Of a stretch of DNA of 64,000 nt, positions 18,616 through 27,855 are shown piece after piece. This DNA is from Criibacterium bergeronii (GTDB taxonomy: Bacteria > Bacillota > Clostridia > Peptostreptococcales > Filifactoraceae), in the NCBI RefSeq assembly GCF_001693775.2, contig NZ_MBEW02000001.1, positions 124,001 to 188,000 of the forward strand. Direction: 5' to 3'. Position numbers and translations under genes: made by a program. Every line of letters starts with the position of its first letter. Position 1 is the stretch's first letter. The notes under the pieces were generated by a model. The model did no database searches and was not told the origin of the DNA. It worked only from the letters and a program-made list of their open reading frames with translations.

Positions 18616-19425
18616 ATGTATAAAAAAATAGAAAATATATATATTGCATCAAACTCTTCAAACAAGTCTAATAAAATCTACCCAATCATTTTTGATAAGC
18701 TCAAGCAAAGTGGCTTTAATATCCTAAGTGAATATGATTACAGCTGTGATTTAGTTGTATCTGTCGGTGGAGATGGTTCATTTTTAAGAAACGTGCATGA
18801 CTTGTCCTATCCAGATTGCTATTTTATGGGTATAAATACCGGTCATTTGGGTTTCTTTCAAGCCGTAATGCCTGATAAGATTAATGAAATGATAGAAAGT
18901 ATTAAAACTCATAATTTTACAGTACAAAATGTAATACCTCTTGAGGCTACAATAACCACTAAGCTTAGGGAGACGAAAATTTTTGCTATAAATGAATTCG
19001 TGATTAAAAGTAGCAAAAATAAAACTGTCCACTTAGATATATGTATCGGTGGAAAACATATAGAAAAATTTTCAGGAGACGGAATAATTGTTTCCTCCAC
19101 TGTAGGTTCTACTGCATATAACTATTCTGCGTCAGGTAGTATAATTGACCCAAGTCTCACCCTACTTCAAATCACTCCTATATCTCCGTTAAACTCCAAC
19201 GCTTACAGGAGCCTTACCTCCAGTATAATACTGCCATACAGCTCCACTGTAAATATTTCACCTGAAAATAGATATCAAAACTCTACTCTTGTACTTTCCG
19301 ACTCTACAGACAACAGCTATGATACTTTAAAATCCATTGAAATCATATATTCCAACAATAAAATAAAATTACTCAACCTACAAGGCTATGAATTTTGGAA
19401 AAAAGTTAAAGAAAAATTCCTTTAA
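18616..19425 (+). CDS. nadK: NAD kinase
   Basis: Makes NADP from NAD and ATP. The 269-residue protein has the substrate loop VVSVGGDGSFLRN near residue 50, GINTGHLGFF, the conserved NE pair in AINEFVIK, and SGDGIIVSSTVGSTAYNYSA. In the last motif the usual T-P-T is replaced by S-T-V, a mild deviation. The family length is normal. Start ATG follows a weak AGTCAGGA. Single gene, divergent from the small charged protein. Confidence 0.93.
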   Translation: MYKKIENIYIASNSSNKSNKIYPIIFDKLKQSGFNILSEYDYSCDLVVSVGGDGSFLRNVHDLSYPDCYFMGINTGHLGFFQAVMPDKINEMIESIKTHNFTVQNVIPLEATITTKLRETKIFAINEFVIKSSKNKTVHLDICIGGKHIEKFSGDGIIVSSTVGSTAYNYSASGSIIDPSLTLLQITPISPLNSNAYRSLTSSIILPYSSTVNISPENRYQNSTLVLSDSTDNSYDTLKSIEIIYSNNKIKLLNLQGYEFWKKVKEKFL

Positions 19426-19589
19426 TTTTGATTTAAGAAAAATAGATTACTATATTATATAAGATACATTTACAAAAATAATAAATATTATATAATTATC
19501 AAAATATATTTTTAACCGTCAAATTTAGTGTATATATTTAAAAATGTCTAAATGCGTTATTATTTTAATTTTTTATCAAGAGGTCTTAT

Positions 19590-20267
19590 ATGAACATACT
19601 AATTGTTGAGGACGAAGTAGCACTAGCTGATGCAATACAAGAGCTTTTAACAAAGGAAAAATATATTGTCGATGTTGTTTATGACGGTCAAACCGGCTAC
19701 GATTATGCCACATCATTTAACTACGATGCAATAATCTTAGACGTAATGTTACCAAAAATGAATGGCTTTGAAGTATTAAGCAAGCTTAGGGATGAAAAAG
19801 TTGAGACACCTATTGTAATGCTAACCGCCCTTTCTCAAACTGATGATAAAATTAAAGGGCTGGACTTTGGTGCTGACGACTATATGACTAAGCCATTTGA
19901 CACCAAAGAATTACTAGCAAGGTTAAGAGCAGTTACAAGGAGAAAAGGTGAGGTCGTTATTGACACACTAGATTATGGTGACATCAGTCTAAATCTTGAC
20001 GAAGGAGTGCTCACAGGTCCAAAATGTTCTATGGCACTTAGATACAAAGAATTTAAAATAATGAATTTTTTGCTGTCAAGACCTAAAATGGTTGCCACAA
20101 AGGACGATATAATTGTTAACATTTGGGGCGTGGAGTCTGATATAGAAGAAAATAACGTAGAGGTCTATATATCATTTTTAAGAAAAAAACTTGCATTTCT
20201 AAAATCAAAAGTCACAATCCAAACCATCAGAAAAGTAGGCTATAAGCTAGATTATAAAGGAAAATAA
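19590..20267 (+). CDS. OmpR/PhoB-type response regulator
   Basis: DNA-binding regulator. Receiver domain 1-115 has the acidic pair (VEDEVA), phosphoacceptor Asp in AIILDVMLPKMNGFEV and the KPF switch residue in YMTKPFDTKELLARL. The C-terminal winged helix (130-225) contains YKEFKIMNFLLSRPKMV and a recognition helix followed by VYISFLRKKL and TIRKVGYKL. The downstream histidine kinase starts 13 bp later. Targets cannot be inferred from the window. Confidence 0.93.
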   Translation: MNILIVEDEVALADAIQELLTKEKYIVDVVYDGQTGYDYATSFNYDAIILDVMLPKMNGFEVLSKLRDEKVETPIVMLTALSQTDDKIKGLDFGADDYMTKPFDTKELLARLRAVTRRKGEVVIDTLDYGDISLNLDEGVLTGPKCSMALRYKEFKIMNFLLSRPKMVATKDDIIVNIWGVESDIEENNVEVYISFLRKKLAFLKSKVTIQTIRKVGYKLDYKGK

Positions 20268-20280
20268 AGCGGAGTATTAA

Positions 20281-21522
20281 ATGATTAGAAAATTAAAAAT
20301 AAAATTTGTAGCTATAAATATGTTTCTAGTTTTTTTAGTATTTTGCATAACCTTTTACATCATATTTTCTTTTTACTCCAAAACTTTAGAGTCCCGTAAC
20401 CTAAGAGAGTTGGAAAATATCATTGATATGTCCATATCAGATTTTGTAAGAATGTCAGAGACAGACACCTCTGAGGCTAGGAGTATACAATTCACCCCTT
20501 TATTTATCGCCACAGTTGACCCGAAAGATGGAAATATCATATCTTTAATCAAGAGCAATGTCTCCATAGATGATGATGATTTAAACCATGCAGTCCAAAC
20601 AGCTGTCAATAATAAAACTAACAGCGGCGAAATAAAATCGTTGAACCTAAGATTTTTAAAAAAAGCTAATCCTGAGTCTATAAAAATTTCCTTTATGGAT
20701 ATATCTAGAGAAACCGCCTCAAAGGCATCTTTGTTATTGGTACTATTTTTTACACTTTGCTTTGCACTATTAGCATTTTTACTGATTAGTATAATTTTGT
20801 CCTCCATAGCCTTAAAACCTGTTGCTACCACTTGGAATGCACAGAAACAATTTATTGCAGACGCCTCCCATGAACTAAAGACCCCTCTTACAGTTTTACT
20901 TGCAAATATGGACATACTAGAAAACAACAGCCAAGACACCATCAAAAACCAAGAAAAATGGATAAACGGAAGTAAACAAGTGGCTCTAAACATGAAAAAT
21001 CTAATTGAGGAAATGCTGTTTCTAGCAAAATCTGACGCCGGAAAAATAAACCTTAGTTTAGAAAAAGTAGACGTCAGCGACACCTTAGTTTCCAAAATTC
21101 TATCCATGGAGGCAATTGCTTACGAAAAAAATATCTCCATGGACTATGACGATATTGAAGAAAATTTATTTACAAAGGCAGACGAAAAACAGTTATCTCA
21201 AATTTTTGCAATACTGATTGATAACGCACTTAAATATAGCTACGAAAATACAACCATAACCTACCACCTGAAAAAAGAGCAGGATAAAATAAAATTTGCC
21301 ATAAATAATAAAGGCGACATCATTAGTAAAGAGGACTCAAAATATATATTTGAGAGATTTTATAGAGTGGATAAATCTAGAAGTAGAGAAAAAGGCGGCT
21401 ATGGTCTTGGGCTTTCAATAGCAAAAAAAATTGCTGATGAAAACAAAATCAGAATATGGGTAGAAAGCGACAATGAAAACGGCACTACCTTTTATTTGTC
21501 AATGGCTGCAATAAAATCCTAG
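20281..21522 (+). CDS. Sensor histidine kinase
   Basis: Membrane sensor partner of the preceding regulator. The 413 residues contain a transmembrane helix at about 9-30, a short extracellular domain, and a second helix around 145-170. The dimerisation box is FIADASHELKTPLTVLLANM, with phosphorylated His. The N box is ILIDNALKYS, and the G2 region is GYGLGLSIAKKIA. There is no clear HAMP domain. The gene starts after GCGGAG. RR-HK order and tight spacing show an operon. Confidence 0.92.
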   Translation: MIRKLKIKFVAINMFLVFLVFCITFYIIFSFYSKTLESRNLRELENIIDMSISDFVRMSETDTSEARSIQFTPLFIATVDPKDGNIISLIKSNVSIDDDDLNHAVQTAVNNKTNSGEIKSLNLRFLKKANPESIKISFMDISRETASKASLLLVLFFTLCFALLAFLLISIILSSIALKPVATTWNAQKQFIADASHELKTPLTVLLANMDILENNSQDTIKNQEKWINGSKQVALNMKNLIEEMLFLAKSDAGKINLSLEKVDVSDTLVSKILSMEAIAYEKNISMDYDDIEENLFTKADEKQLSQIFAILIDNALKYSYENTTITYHLKKEQDKIKFAINNKGDIISKEDSKYIFERFYRVDKSRSREKGGYGLGLSIAKKIADENKIRIWVESDNENGTTFYLSMAAIKS

Positions 21523-21677
21523 AAAAATTTATAGTTAACACTTTATATTAAATTTATATATCTTTATATAGTTAGCTTGAAAAAAACATTTATTAGAATT
21601 AAAATATATTAGGTGTATTTTAATTTTACATTAAATTTTATAAATACTCATACTGAATTATAAGGAGATTGCACTAT

Positions 21678-22295
21678 ATGTTCGGATTTTCAAACAAAAG
21701 CGAAAGTAATAAGCTATTTGAAAGAATAAAAAAAGGTACAGTTATACCTATGCTTATTGATTACAAGCCTTTCAAGGAAATGATAAAATATTCAATCAAT
21801 CCTTCTATGCAATCCCTGATAAAATATATCGAAGATATTACAAAAGAAGAAAAAGCCAAACTTTTAGAAACTGCCAACCTGCAAAAGGAAAAGTCACGTT
21901 TTGCTGCAAAAGTATTATATCTTTCAGACCAACTAAACTCACACGGTAGCAGACACGCCGGAGAGCATCTCGATGACATAAAAGAGAAAATGATTGAAAT
22001 AAATGATAAAATTGAGCAAAATCAAATCTATTTAAGTGCTCTAAGAGTAGAAAAAGAAAATTTAAATTTAGAGTTACTAAGACAAACGCTTGACTATTGC
22101 TATGAAAACATAAATCAAGACGAAAAAAATCTTAAAGCACTGCTCGATGAAATTGACAAGATAAGAACTGAATTAGAGAAAAAACGTATAGTCAGAGATA
22201 CCTTACAAAAAAGAATAAACAGCACATACGGCTTTATCCATGGAGTTATGGGTGCAAAAGAAACATCAAAAATAGACGAAGAAATGTTATCTTAA
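21678..22295 (+). CDS. Coiled-coil hypothetical protein
   Basis: A 205-residue, mostly helical soluble protein that I do not recognise. Start ATG 21678 is chosen because AAGGAGA lies 9 bp before it; an in-frame TTG touches that site. Long charged helices with heptad patterns cover roughly residues 45-195 (for example EEKAKLLETANLQKEK and LLDEIDKIRTELEKK). No signal peptide. It lies 30 bp before alr and appears to head the alr-mazF-kinase run. Confidence 0.7.
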   Translation: MFGFSNKSESNKLFERIKKGTVIPMLIDYKPFKEMIKYSINPSMQSLIKYIEDITKEEKAKLLETANLQKEKSRFAAKVLYLSDQLNSHGSRHAGEHLDDIKEKMIEINDKIEQNQIYLSALRVEKENLNLELLRQTLDYCYENINQDEKNLKALLDEIDKIRTELEKKRIVRDTLQKRINSTYGFIHGVMGAKETSKIDEEMLS

Positions 22296-22325
22296 AATGA
22301 ATTTACAATTTTTTGGAGGGGAGTC

Positions 22326-23438
22326 ATGGAGTATCAGTCAGATAGGTTAATCGCACAAGTAAATTTAAAAAATATACTACATAACCTAAATGAATATAAA
22401 AGAGTAATAAATAAACCAACATTAAAATATCTAGCAGTCGTAAAAGCAAACGCATATGGACACGGAGCAGTCGAAGTAGCTAAATATCTAAGCCCATATG
22501 TAGATTACTTTGCAGTCGCAACCCCTGACGAGGCTTTTGAGCTAAGAGACTCTAAACTCAAGCAACCTGTATTAATGTTAGGCTTACCCTTAGACACAGA
22601 TATCGCCAAATGTGTAGAAAAAGACATCACCTTTAGCGTTGACAGCTTAGAACTGGCAAAAAAAATAAATCTCCAAGCCGAAAATTTAAATAAAACAGCA
22701 TCTATACATATAGCACTAGATACAGGCATGACTAGAATAGGCTTTTTATACTACGAGAATTACATAGAAGAAATTAAAAAAATAAGTTTACTCAAAAACA
22801 TTGAGGTTACAGGAGTATATACACATTTTTCAGATATCGAAAATGAAAATACAAAGTACGCTGAAAAACAACACCAAGTTTTTAACAAAATGTGTGATAA
22901 TTTACAGACATCCGGGGTAAACTTAGGAATAAAGCACATGGCAAATTCAATCGCATCGTTAGTTGACGACTACACATATGATATGGTCAGGATTGGCATA
23001 GCTTTATACGGATACAATGAAAGTGACAGAAAGACTAAACAAGTCGATTTAAAACCTACACTAACGCTGATTTCTCATGTCATTGACATAAGACTAATAA
23101 AAAAAGGTAGCGATGTCGGTTACTCAAGAATATATACCACACAGCAAGACGAGTATATAGCGACTATACCCGGAGGTTATGCAGACGGTCTTTCAAGAAG
23201 TATTTCAGGTAAAGATTTTGAAGTTGTTTTTGAAGATGGAACAAAAGGCACTATAGTGGGCAAAATCTGCATGGACCAGTGCATGGTAAGAGTGCCAAAA
23301 AAAATTGAACTTGGAGATAAAGTATATATATTTGGATATGATAAAGCTTCAACTTTAAAATTAGCACAGCTTTCCTCTACTATCGTCTATGACACTTTAT
23401 GTAGCATTACAAGAGTGAAACGAGTATATATTAAATAA
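22326..23438 (+). CDS. alr: Alanine racemase
   Basis: PLP-dependent enzyme making D-alanine for peptidoglycan. The 370 residues have the PLP lysine in VVKANAYGHGAVEVAKYL near residue 40, HIALDTGMTRIGF around residue 135 and MVRIGIALYGY near 225. GYSRIYTT provides the second catalytic tyrosine region. The C-terminal beta domain contains GKICMDQCMVR. Ribosome binding site GGAGGGG before the ATG. alr is often followed by the ndoAI-ndoA toxin system; here only the toxin gene follows. Confidence 0.95.
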   Translation: MEYQSDRLIAQVNLKNILHNLNEYKRVINKPTLKYLAVVKANAYGHGAVEVAKYLSPYVDYFAVATPDEAFELRDSKLKQPVLMLGLPLDTDIAKCVEKDITFSVDSLELAKKINLQAENLNKTASIHIALDTGMTRIGFLYYENYIEEIKKISLLKNIEVTGVYTHFSDIENENTKYAEKQHQVFNKMCDNLQTSGVNLGIKHMANSIASLVDDYTYDMVRIGIALYGYNESDRKTKQVDLKPTLTLISHVIDIRLIKKGSDVGYSRIYTTQQDEYIATIPGGYADGLSRSISGKDFEVVFEDGTKGTIVGKICMDQCMVRVPKKIELGDKVYIFGYDKASTLKLAQLSSTIVYDTLCSITRVKRVYIK

Positions 23439-23485
23439 AAAAAGCTAAGTACGGTATATCCAAATGAATTTTTTTGAGGTTTCCA

Positions 23486-23839
23486 ATGAATGATAAAAGG
23501 CTCTATAAAAGAGGAGATATATACTATGCTGACCTTAGTCCTGTTATAGGTTCAGAGCAAGGCGGTATAAGACCGGTTGTCATAGTCCAAAATGATATCG
23601 GCAACAAATTTTCTCCTACTGTTATAATCGTAGCTATAACATCTAAATTAAATAAATCCAAACTACCAACTCACATAGACGTTAAAGCCGGCGAATTTGG
23701 ACTGGAAAAAGACTCCGTAATTTTGATGGAGCAAGTCCGCACAATAGATAAAAAGAGATTAAAAGAATACATAGGGTGCGTAGATAATAAGACAATTAAA
23801 GCTATTGACCTTGCACTTAAAATAAGTTTTTCCATATAA
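23486..23839 (+). CDS. MazF/EndoA-type endoribonuclease toxin
   Basis: Sequence-specific mRNA interferase of the MazF/PemK family. Start ATG 23486 with TGAGG 7 bp before; the more upstream TTG overlaps that site. The 117 residues begin RGDIYYADLSPVIGSEQGG and include RPVVIVQNDIGN, VAITSK and SVILMEQVRTIDK, all diagnostic for EndoA. In Bacillus and many Clostridia the antitoxin gene lies between alr and the toxin. Here the 47-bp gap has no room for one, and none of the neighbours resembles one. Confidence 0.93.
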   Translation: MNDKRLYKRGDIYYADLSPVIGSEQGGIRPVVIVQNDIGNKFSPTVIIVAITSKLNKSKLPTHIDVKAGEFGLEKDSVILMEQVRTIDKKRLKEYIGCVDNKTIKAIDLALKISFSI

Positions 23840-23884
23840 TTATTTACATTTTTCATAAACAAATTTCAATTTCTAGGAGAAAAA

Positions 23885-24790
23885 ATGTCTTATCAAAAAG
23901 CATTATTAATTTATAATCCCAATTCAGGTAATAGAAAAATACCTAAAATTTTGGATGAAATAATAGAAATTTTAATCCAAAAAAACATACTAACCACGTC
24001 TATAAGACTTGACGACAAGCTATACAAAGACCTAAACGATATACTTAAAACCTATGAATATGATATAGTAATAGCCGCCGGAGGAGATGGCACCATAATG
24101 ATGGTTGCCCAAGCTATGCTAGACAGTGATGTTAAAAAACCACTTGGAGTTTTAGGTGCCGGCACTTGTAATAACTTTGCACTAAACATAGGTATGCCGG
24201 ACGACATAATGCAATCTGCCGCTATAATAGCAGAGGGCAAATCCGACTACGTTGACTATGGCTTAGCCAACGATAAACTATTTTTATCTTCAATCGCTGC
24301 CGGAGTATTTGCCCAAATATCCTTTGAAACCGGACAAGATATCAAAGAACGCATAGGTCCACTTGCGTATTATCTGCAAGGAATAACACAATTAAATACC
24401 ATAAAAGTAAATGACTTTGAAATAACTGTAGATGGAGTTAAATACAACAAAAGTGCCTATCTAGTCATGGTCTTGACAGGCAGTAACGTAGGTTCAATGA
24501 CCGGACTTATGGAGGATGAAATAAAAATCAAGGACGGCATATTTGAGCTATTAGTAGTAAATGAATCCAACCCAATAGATTTAGGTGAGCTTTTACTAAA
24601 AGTAATTCGTAACGAGGACATATCCAATTCCCCGTCAATTGAAGTATTTAAAGGTCATGAATTTGAAATAGATTGTAAAAACCCTGACATCGCAGTAAGT
24701 ATAGATGGAGAAAAAGGCCCTGCCCTACCAATAAAAATCAAAGTACAACAAAAAGCTTTAAATGTACTAGTTGCAAAAAAACTAAAATAA
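23885..24790 (+). CDS. YegS/BmrU-type lipid (diacylglycerol) kinase
   Basis: Probable diacylglycerol or related lipid kinase at the inner membrane face. The 301-residue protein has the DAG kinase catalytic motifs: LLIYNPNSGNRK at the N-terminus, IAAGGDGTIMMVAQAML near residue 62 and GVLGAGTCNNFALNIGMP (GTxNDFAR-like). IKDGIFELLVV and VSIDGEKGP follow in the C-terminal half. Lipid specificity cannot be read from sequence. Last gene of the alr run; a strong terminator follows. Confidence 0.88.
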   Translation: MSYQKALLIYNPNSGNRKIPKILDEIIEILIQKNILTTSIRLDDKLYKDLNDILKTYEYDIVIAAGGDGTIMMVAQAMLDSDVKKPLGVLGAGTCNNFALNIGMPDDIMQSAAIIAEGKSDYVDYGLANDKLFLSSIAAGVFAQISFETGQDIKERIGPLAYYLQGITQLNTIKVNDFEITVDGVKYNKSAYLVMVLTGSNVGSMTGLMEDEIKIKDGIFELLVVNESNPIDLGELLLKVIRNEDISNSPSIEVFKGHEFEIDCKNPDIAVSIDGEKGPALPIKIKVQQKALNVLVAKKLK

Positions 24791-24795
24791 ACCAT

Positions 24796-24840
24796 AAAAA
24801 GGTACAAGAATTGTATATATAATTCTTGTACCTTTTTATT
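24796..24840 (+). terminator. Terminator after the lipid kinase gene
   Basis: A 17-bp perfect stem (24796-24812 with 24821-24837), AT loop, and T-run. Confidence 0.9.
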
Positions 24841-24858
24841 TAAAGGCAATTTATAATC

Positions 24859-24900
24859 TAAAAAAGCCTATACCCAACAATTCGTTAAGTATAGGCTCTT
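24859..24900 (-). terminator. Terminator of the nhaC minus-strand operon
   Basis: AGCCTATAC (24865-24873) pairs with GTATAGGCT (24889-24897). On the minus strand the stem is followed by T's. It lies just past the stop of the membrane protein gene at 24916. Confidence 0.85.
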
Positions 24901-24915
24901 TTTTACATTTAAGCT

Positions 24916-25395
24916 TTAAGAATTTTTAATAGATTTTCTATATTCTTCGCCATCATAGATTTTTACACTAGGATGACATTTCTTAGCAAAATCTATTATG
25001 TCCTTAGTCTGTTTGTGTTTAAAATAAAACTTTTTAGTGATATCGCCTTTTGTCACATATATTAGCTCCAAGTCAGGATTGGTCTTAGCTTTTTCATAAG
25101 TCACTGCGTCAATGTCCTTCCACTCAATTACCGTGTGACTAGAAGTAAATAACATATCATAAAATATCTCCATACCTCTAGTTGTAAAAGCGGAATATTT
25201 TTTCATCAACCTAGCTAAAATTATTAATAACCCTAAGACTATCCCTATCTTATACGGTGTAAAAATGCCACCGAATATTAAGAACGTGCCACCGACAATC
25301 GCACCCTTTTCTACCCATGGTTTTGATAAGCTCTTAATAGTTGTTACTATTTTTTTGCCTTGCAAATCTTCCCATGGCAATGTTTTTTCTTTCAT
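24916..25395 (-). CDS. Membrane protein of unknown function
   Basis: A 159-residue protein. Two adjacent hydrophobic segments around residues 31-65 (VGGTFLIFGGIF and KIGIVLGLLIILARL) form a hairpin anchor. The rest is a soluble domain with beta-rich text (IEWKDIDAVTYEKA, ELIYVTKGDIT) that resembles a bacterial PH-like domain; that assignment is a guess. It starts 20 bp after the nhaC stop and is probably co-transcribed. Confidence 0.65.
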   Translation of the reverse strand: MKEKTLPWEDLQGKKIVTTIKSLSKPWVEKGAIVGGTFLIFGGIFTPYKIGIVLGLLIILARLMKKYSAFTTRGMEIFYDMLFTSSHTVIEWKDIDAVTYEKAKTNPDLELIYVTKGDITKKFYFKHKQTKDIIDFAKKCHPSVKIYDGEEYRKSIKNS

Positions 25396-25414
25396 ATACT
25401 ATTCTTTCGTAATA

Positions 25415-26977
25415 TTATGCACTAATTTTTGGTATTCTGCCTTCTGCTCTACCTTTTTCTAAAGCTGCCATAGCAATTTTATGTTCTTCTTCAGGTGCTG
25501 CCGGTATTTTCTTGAGCATTCTAGTTTTACCTAAAAGATTAGTGTAAGAACCATCTGCCCATATAATATTTCTACCAAATAATGCAGTTATTGCAGCATA
25601 AAGCGGGTTAATCAGATTAACAAATGCAAATGGGAAGTATACGAATGGGCTCATGCCAAGTATACCACTTTGATATGCTCCGCAAGCTGTCCAAGGGAAC
25701 ATTACTGCCCATAATGTACCAGCATCTTCTAATGTACGAGATAACATACTTCTAGCAAGACCAAGCTCATCATATTTATCAGAATATAATGGAGCTGGAA
25801 CGCCTATTCCTAAGAATTGGTCGCACATGAACGCATCACAGAATATAGAAGTAAGCATTGTAGTAATCAATAGAGCAAATACAGAATGAATTCTGTTTTT
25901 GATGTTTCCAAATAATCTTTCAACTGTACCGCATTTTTCCAATGCCCCACCATAAGCAACAGCTAGTATGATAAGATTTATAGTCCACATCTGATGGTCC
26001 ATACCACCTTTTGCTAAGGCTTTATCAACAAATTCATTTCCAGTTTCAACTGTAGGACCAAAGTGAAGTATGCTGAATAGTTTATCCAAACCATTTATAT
26101 GTTCTCCTATGTATTGGTCAGAAGACTGGAATACAACTGCAAACAATACACCAACTGCAACAGATGCTAAAACCCCAGGTAGACCAGGAACTCTTAGTAT
26201 CATTATTATAATTATTGCTAGTATCGGCAATAATACTAATGGATTTAAGTTAAATGTTGATGAAATAGATTCTTTAATGCCTAGTGCTATAGATGGGTCG
26301 TAGTTAGATACATCTTGGTTCACACCCACTAAAAAATAAAGCACTAGCGAAATTAAAAATACAGGTCCGGTAGTAGATGTCATAGCTGCAACGTGGTCAA
26401 ATAGTCCAGTATTTGCAACCGCTGATGCTAAGTTAGTAGTATCTGATAATGGAGAGAATTTATCTCCAACATATGCACCTGATATAACCATACCTGCTGT
26501 AAGAGCCGGATTAATTCCAAGACCGGAGCCTATAGTCATAAATGCAATACCGATTGTAGCAGTAGCTGTCCAAGAAGAACCGCACGCAAGACCTACTACA
26601 GCCGTAAGTATACAACCAACCGGTAAGAATAACTGAGGTGTCAATAAATCAAGTCCATAATAGATAACTGCTGGTATTGTACCGGAAATCATAAAAGATG
26701 AAACCAAAAGACCTACACAAAGTAGTATAAGTATAGCTTCCATTGTGGCATTTAGTCTTTCAAGAATACCTGCAAGAAGATAAGAAAACGGTCTGCCGCA
26801 TAAAACGCCTATAGCACAAGCAACACAGATTGAAACTATCAGTGGCATATGTGCAGCATCATAATTTTCTTCTTTTTTAATACCAAAAACATAAATCATT
26901 AAGATTACCATTACAATAATCGGTATTAGGGCTTCAACCAAATTAGGTAATCTGCCCACTTTTTGTTTTTCTGACAT
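25415..26977 (-). CDS. NhaC-type Na+/H+ antiporter
   Basis: Multi-span cation/proton antiporter of the NhaC family. The 520-residue protein is hydrophobic throughout, with about 11-12 segments. Conserved stretches include GLACGSSWTATATIGIAFM, GAYVGDKFSPLSDTTNLAS and a late CDAFMCDQFLGIGVPAPLY. Malate/lactate antiporters of the same family cannot be excluded. GAAAGGAAG ribosome binding site. A good promoter lies about 75 bp upstream. Confidence 0.88.
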   Translation of the reverse strand: MSEKQKVGRLPNLVEALIPIIVMVILMIYVFGIKKEENYDAAHMPLIVSICVACAIGVLCGRPFSYLLAGILERLNATMEAILILLCVGLLVSSFMISGTIPAVIYYGLDLLTPQLFLPVGCILTAVVGLACGSSWTATATIGIAFMTIGSGLGINPALTAGMVISGAYVGDKFSPLSDTTNLASAVANTGLFDHVAAMTSTTGPVFLISLVLYFLVGVNQDVSNYDPSIALGIKESISSTFNLNPLVLLPILAIIIIMILRVPGLPGVLASVAVGVLFAVVFQSSDQYIGEHINGLDKLFSILHFGPTVETGNEFVDKALAKGGMDHQMWTINLIILAVAYGGALEKCGTVERLFGNIKNRIHSVFALLITTMLTSIFCDAFMCDQFLGIGVPAPLYSDKYDELGLARSMLSRTLEDAGTLWAVMFPWTACGAYQSGILGMSPFVYFPFAFVNLINPLYAAITALFGRNIIWADGSYTNLLGKTRMLKKIPAAPEEEHKIAMAALEKGRAEGRIPKISA

Positions 26978-27051
26978 ATTTTCTTCCTTTCATTTACATA
27001 TAAGTATTTTAATAAAATAAAACCTAATATGTAGAAACTTTACTGTAAGAT

Positions 27052-27080
27052 ATTTTAACTTTTTTCAGGAATATTGTCAA
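27052..27080 (-). promoter_or_regulatory. nhaC promoter
   Basis: On the minus strand TTGACA (27075-27080), 17-bp spacer, TAAAAT (27052-27057). The transcript start would be about 68 nt before the nhaC start codon. Confidence 0.7.
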
Positions 27081-27156
27081 GCGTTTTCACAGAATATAAA
27101 ATGCAGTGATTTAAACGTAGAACCAAAAAAATATTAATTTAACCTTAAAATTCTAA

Positions 27157-27813
27157 TCATTTAATTTTCGGAAGACTTAAATCTTTTTTAAGTGCATAAT
27201 ATCTTATTAAAAACACAGTAGACGCTGATAAAATCATTACATAATTATTATTTAATAAGTCCATAGTTAAAATGTAAAAAATTGCTCCAGCCAATGACGC
27301 TGAGGCATATACCTCTTCTCTAAATATAAATGGAGTTATATCCGCAAATATATCTCTAAGGACTCCACCCCCAACACCGGTTAAAATGCCACAAAAAACC
27401 ATCAGTGCATAATTTTTGCCATATCCTGCTACAATAACGCTGTTAATCCCTGTAACTGTAAACGCACCAAGACCGATGGCATCAAATATTGCATTGACTT
27501 TCTCAAATTTTTTTAGGGTTTTAGAATTAATAAATTCTTTATTTATATAGCATGAAATAAATATTATTAAAGAAGAAATTGCTGAAAGTAGAATGCTATC
27601 CGTATTCATAAAAGTTTTTGGCGGATGCACCCCTATAATCATATCTCTGACAATCCCACCACCTACAGCTGTAGTTATACCTAAAACCACTACCCCCATT
27701 AAATCCATATTTTTTCTGACAGCTACTAACGAACCTGAAATTGCAAATGCAAAAGTACCAATAAATTCAAGTATTAAATCCAGTTTTTCATATTCAGGTA
27801 GAATTGCATCCAT
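27157..27813 (-). CDS. TRIC-type cation channel / UPF0126 family membrane protein
   Basis: A 218-residue membrane protein with two homologous halves of three helices. Each half has the glycine-rich signature: GITTAVGGGIVRDMIIG near residue 42 and GILTGVGGGVLRDIF near 140. Each also has an early ISG or VTG turn (FAFAISGSLVAVRK; AFTVTGINSVI). Bacterial and archaeal members form potassium-permeable channels; some relatives transport glycine. GGAG ribosome binding site near the start. Confidence 0.88.
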   Translation of the reverse strand: MDAILPEYEKLDLILEFIGTFAFAISGSLVAVRKNMDLMGVVVLGITTAVGGGIVRDMIIGVHPPKTFMNTDSILLSAISSLIIFISCYINKEFINSKTLKKFEKVNAIFDAIGLGAFTVTGINSVIVAGYGKNYALMVFCGILTGVGGGVLRDIFADITPFIFREEVYASASLAGAIFYILTMDLLNNNYVMILSASTVFLIRYYALKKDLSLPKIK

Positions 27814-27855
27814 TTGTTCTCCTAATCAAAAATATATTTAAATTAAAATCCAGTC

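Noticed and set aside
20373-21107. 244-codon minus-strand frame opposite the histidine kinase
   Set aside because: Antisense to an obvious kinase gene, with no recognisable motif or start signal.
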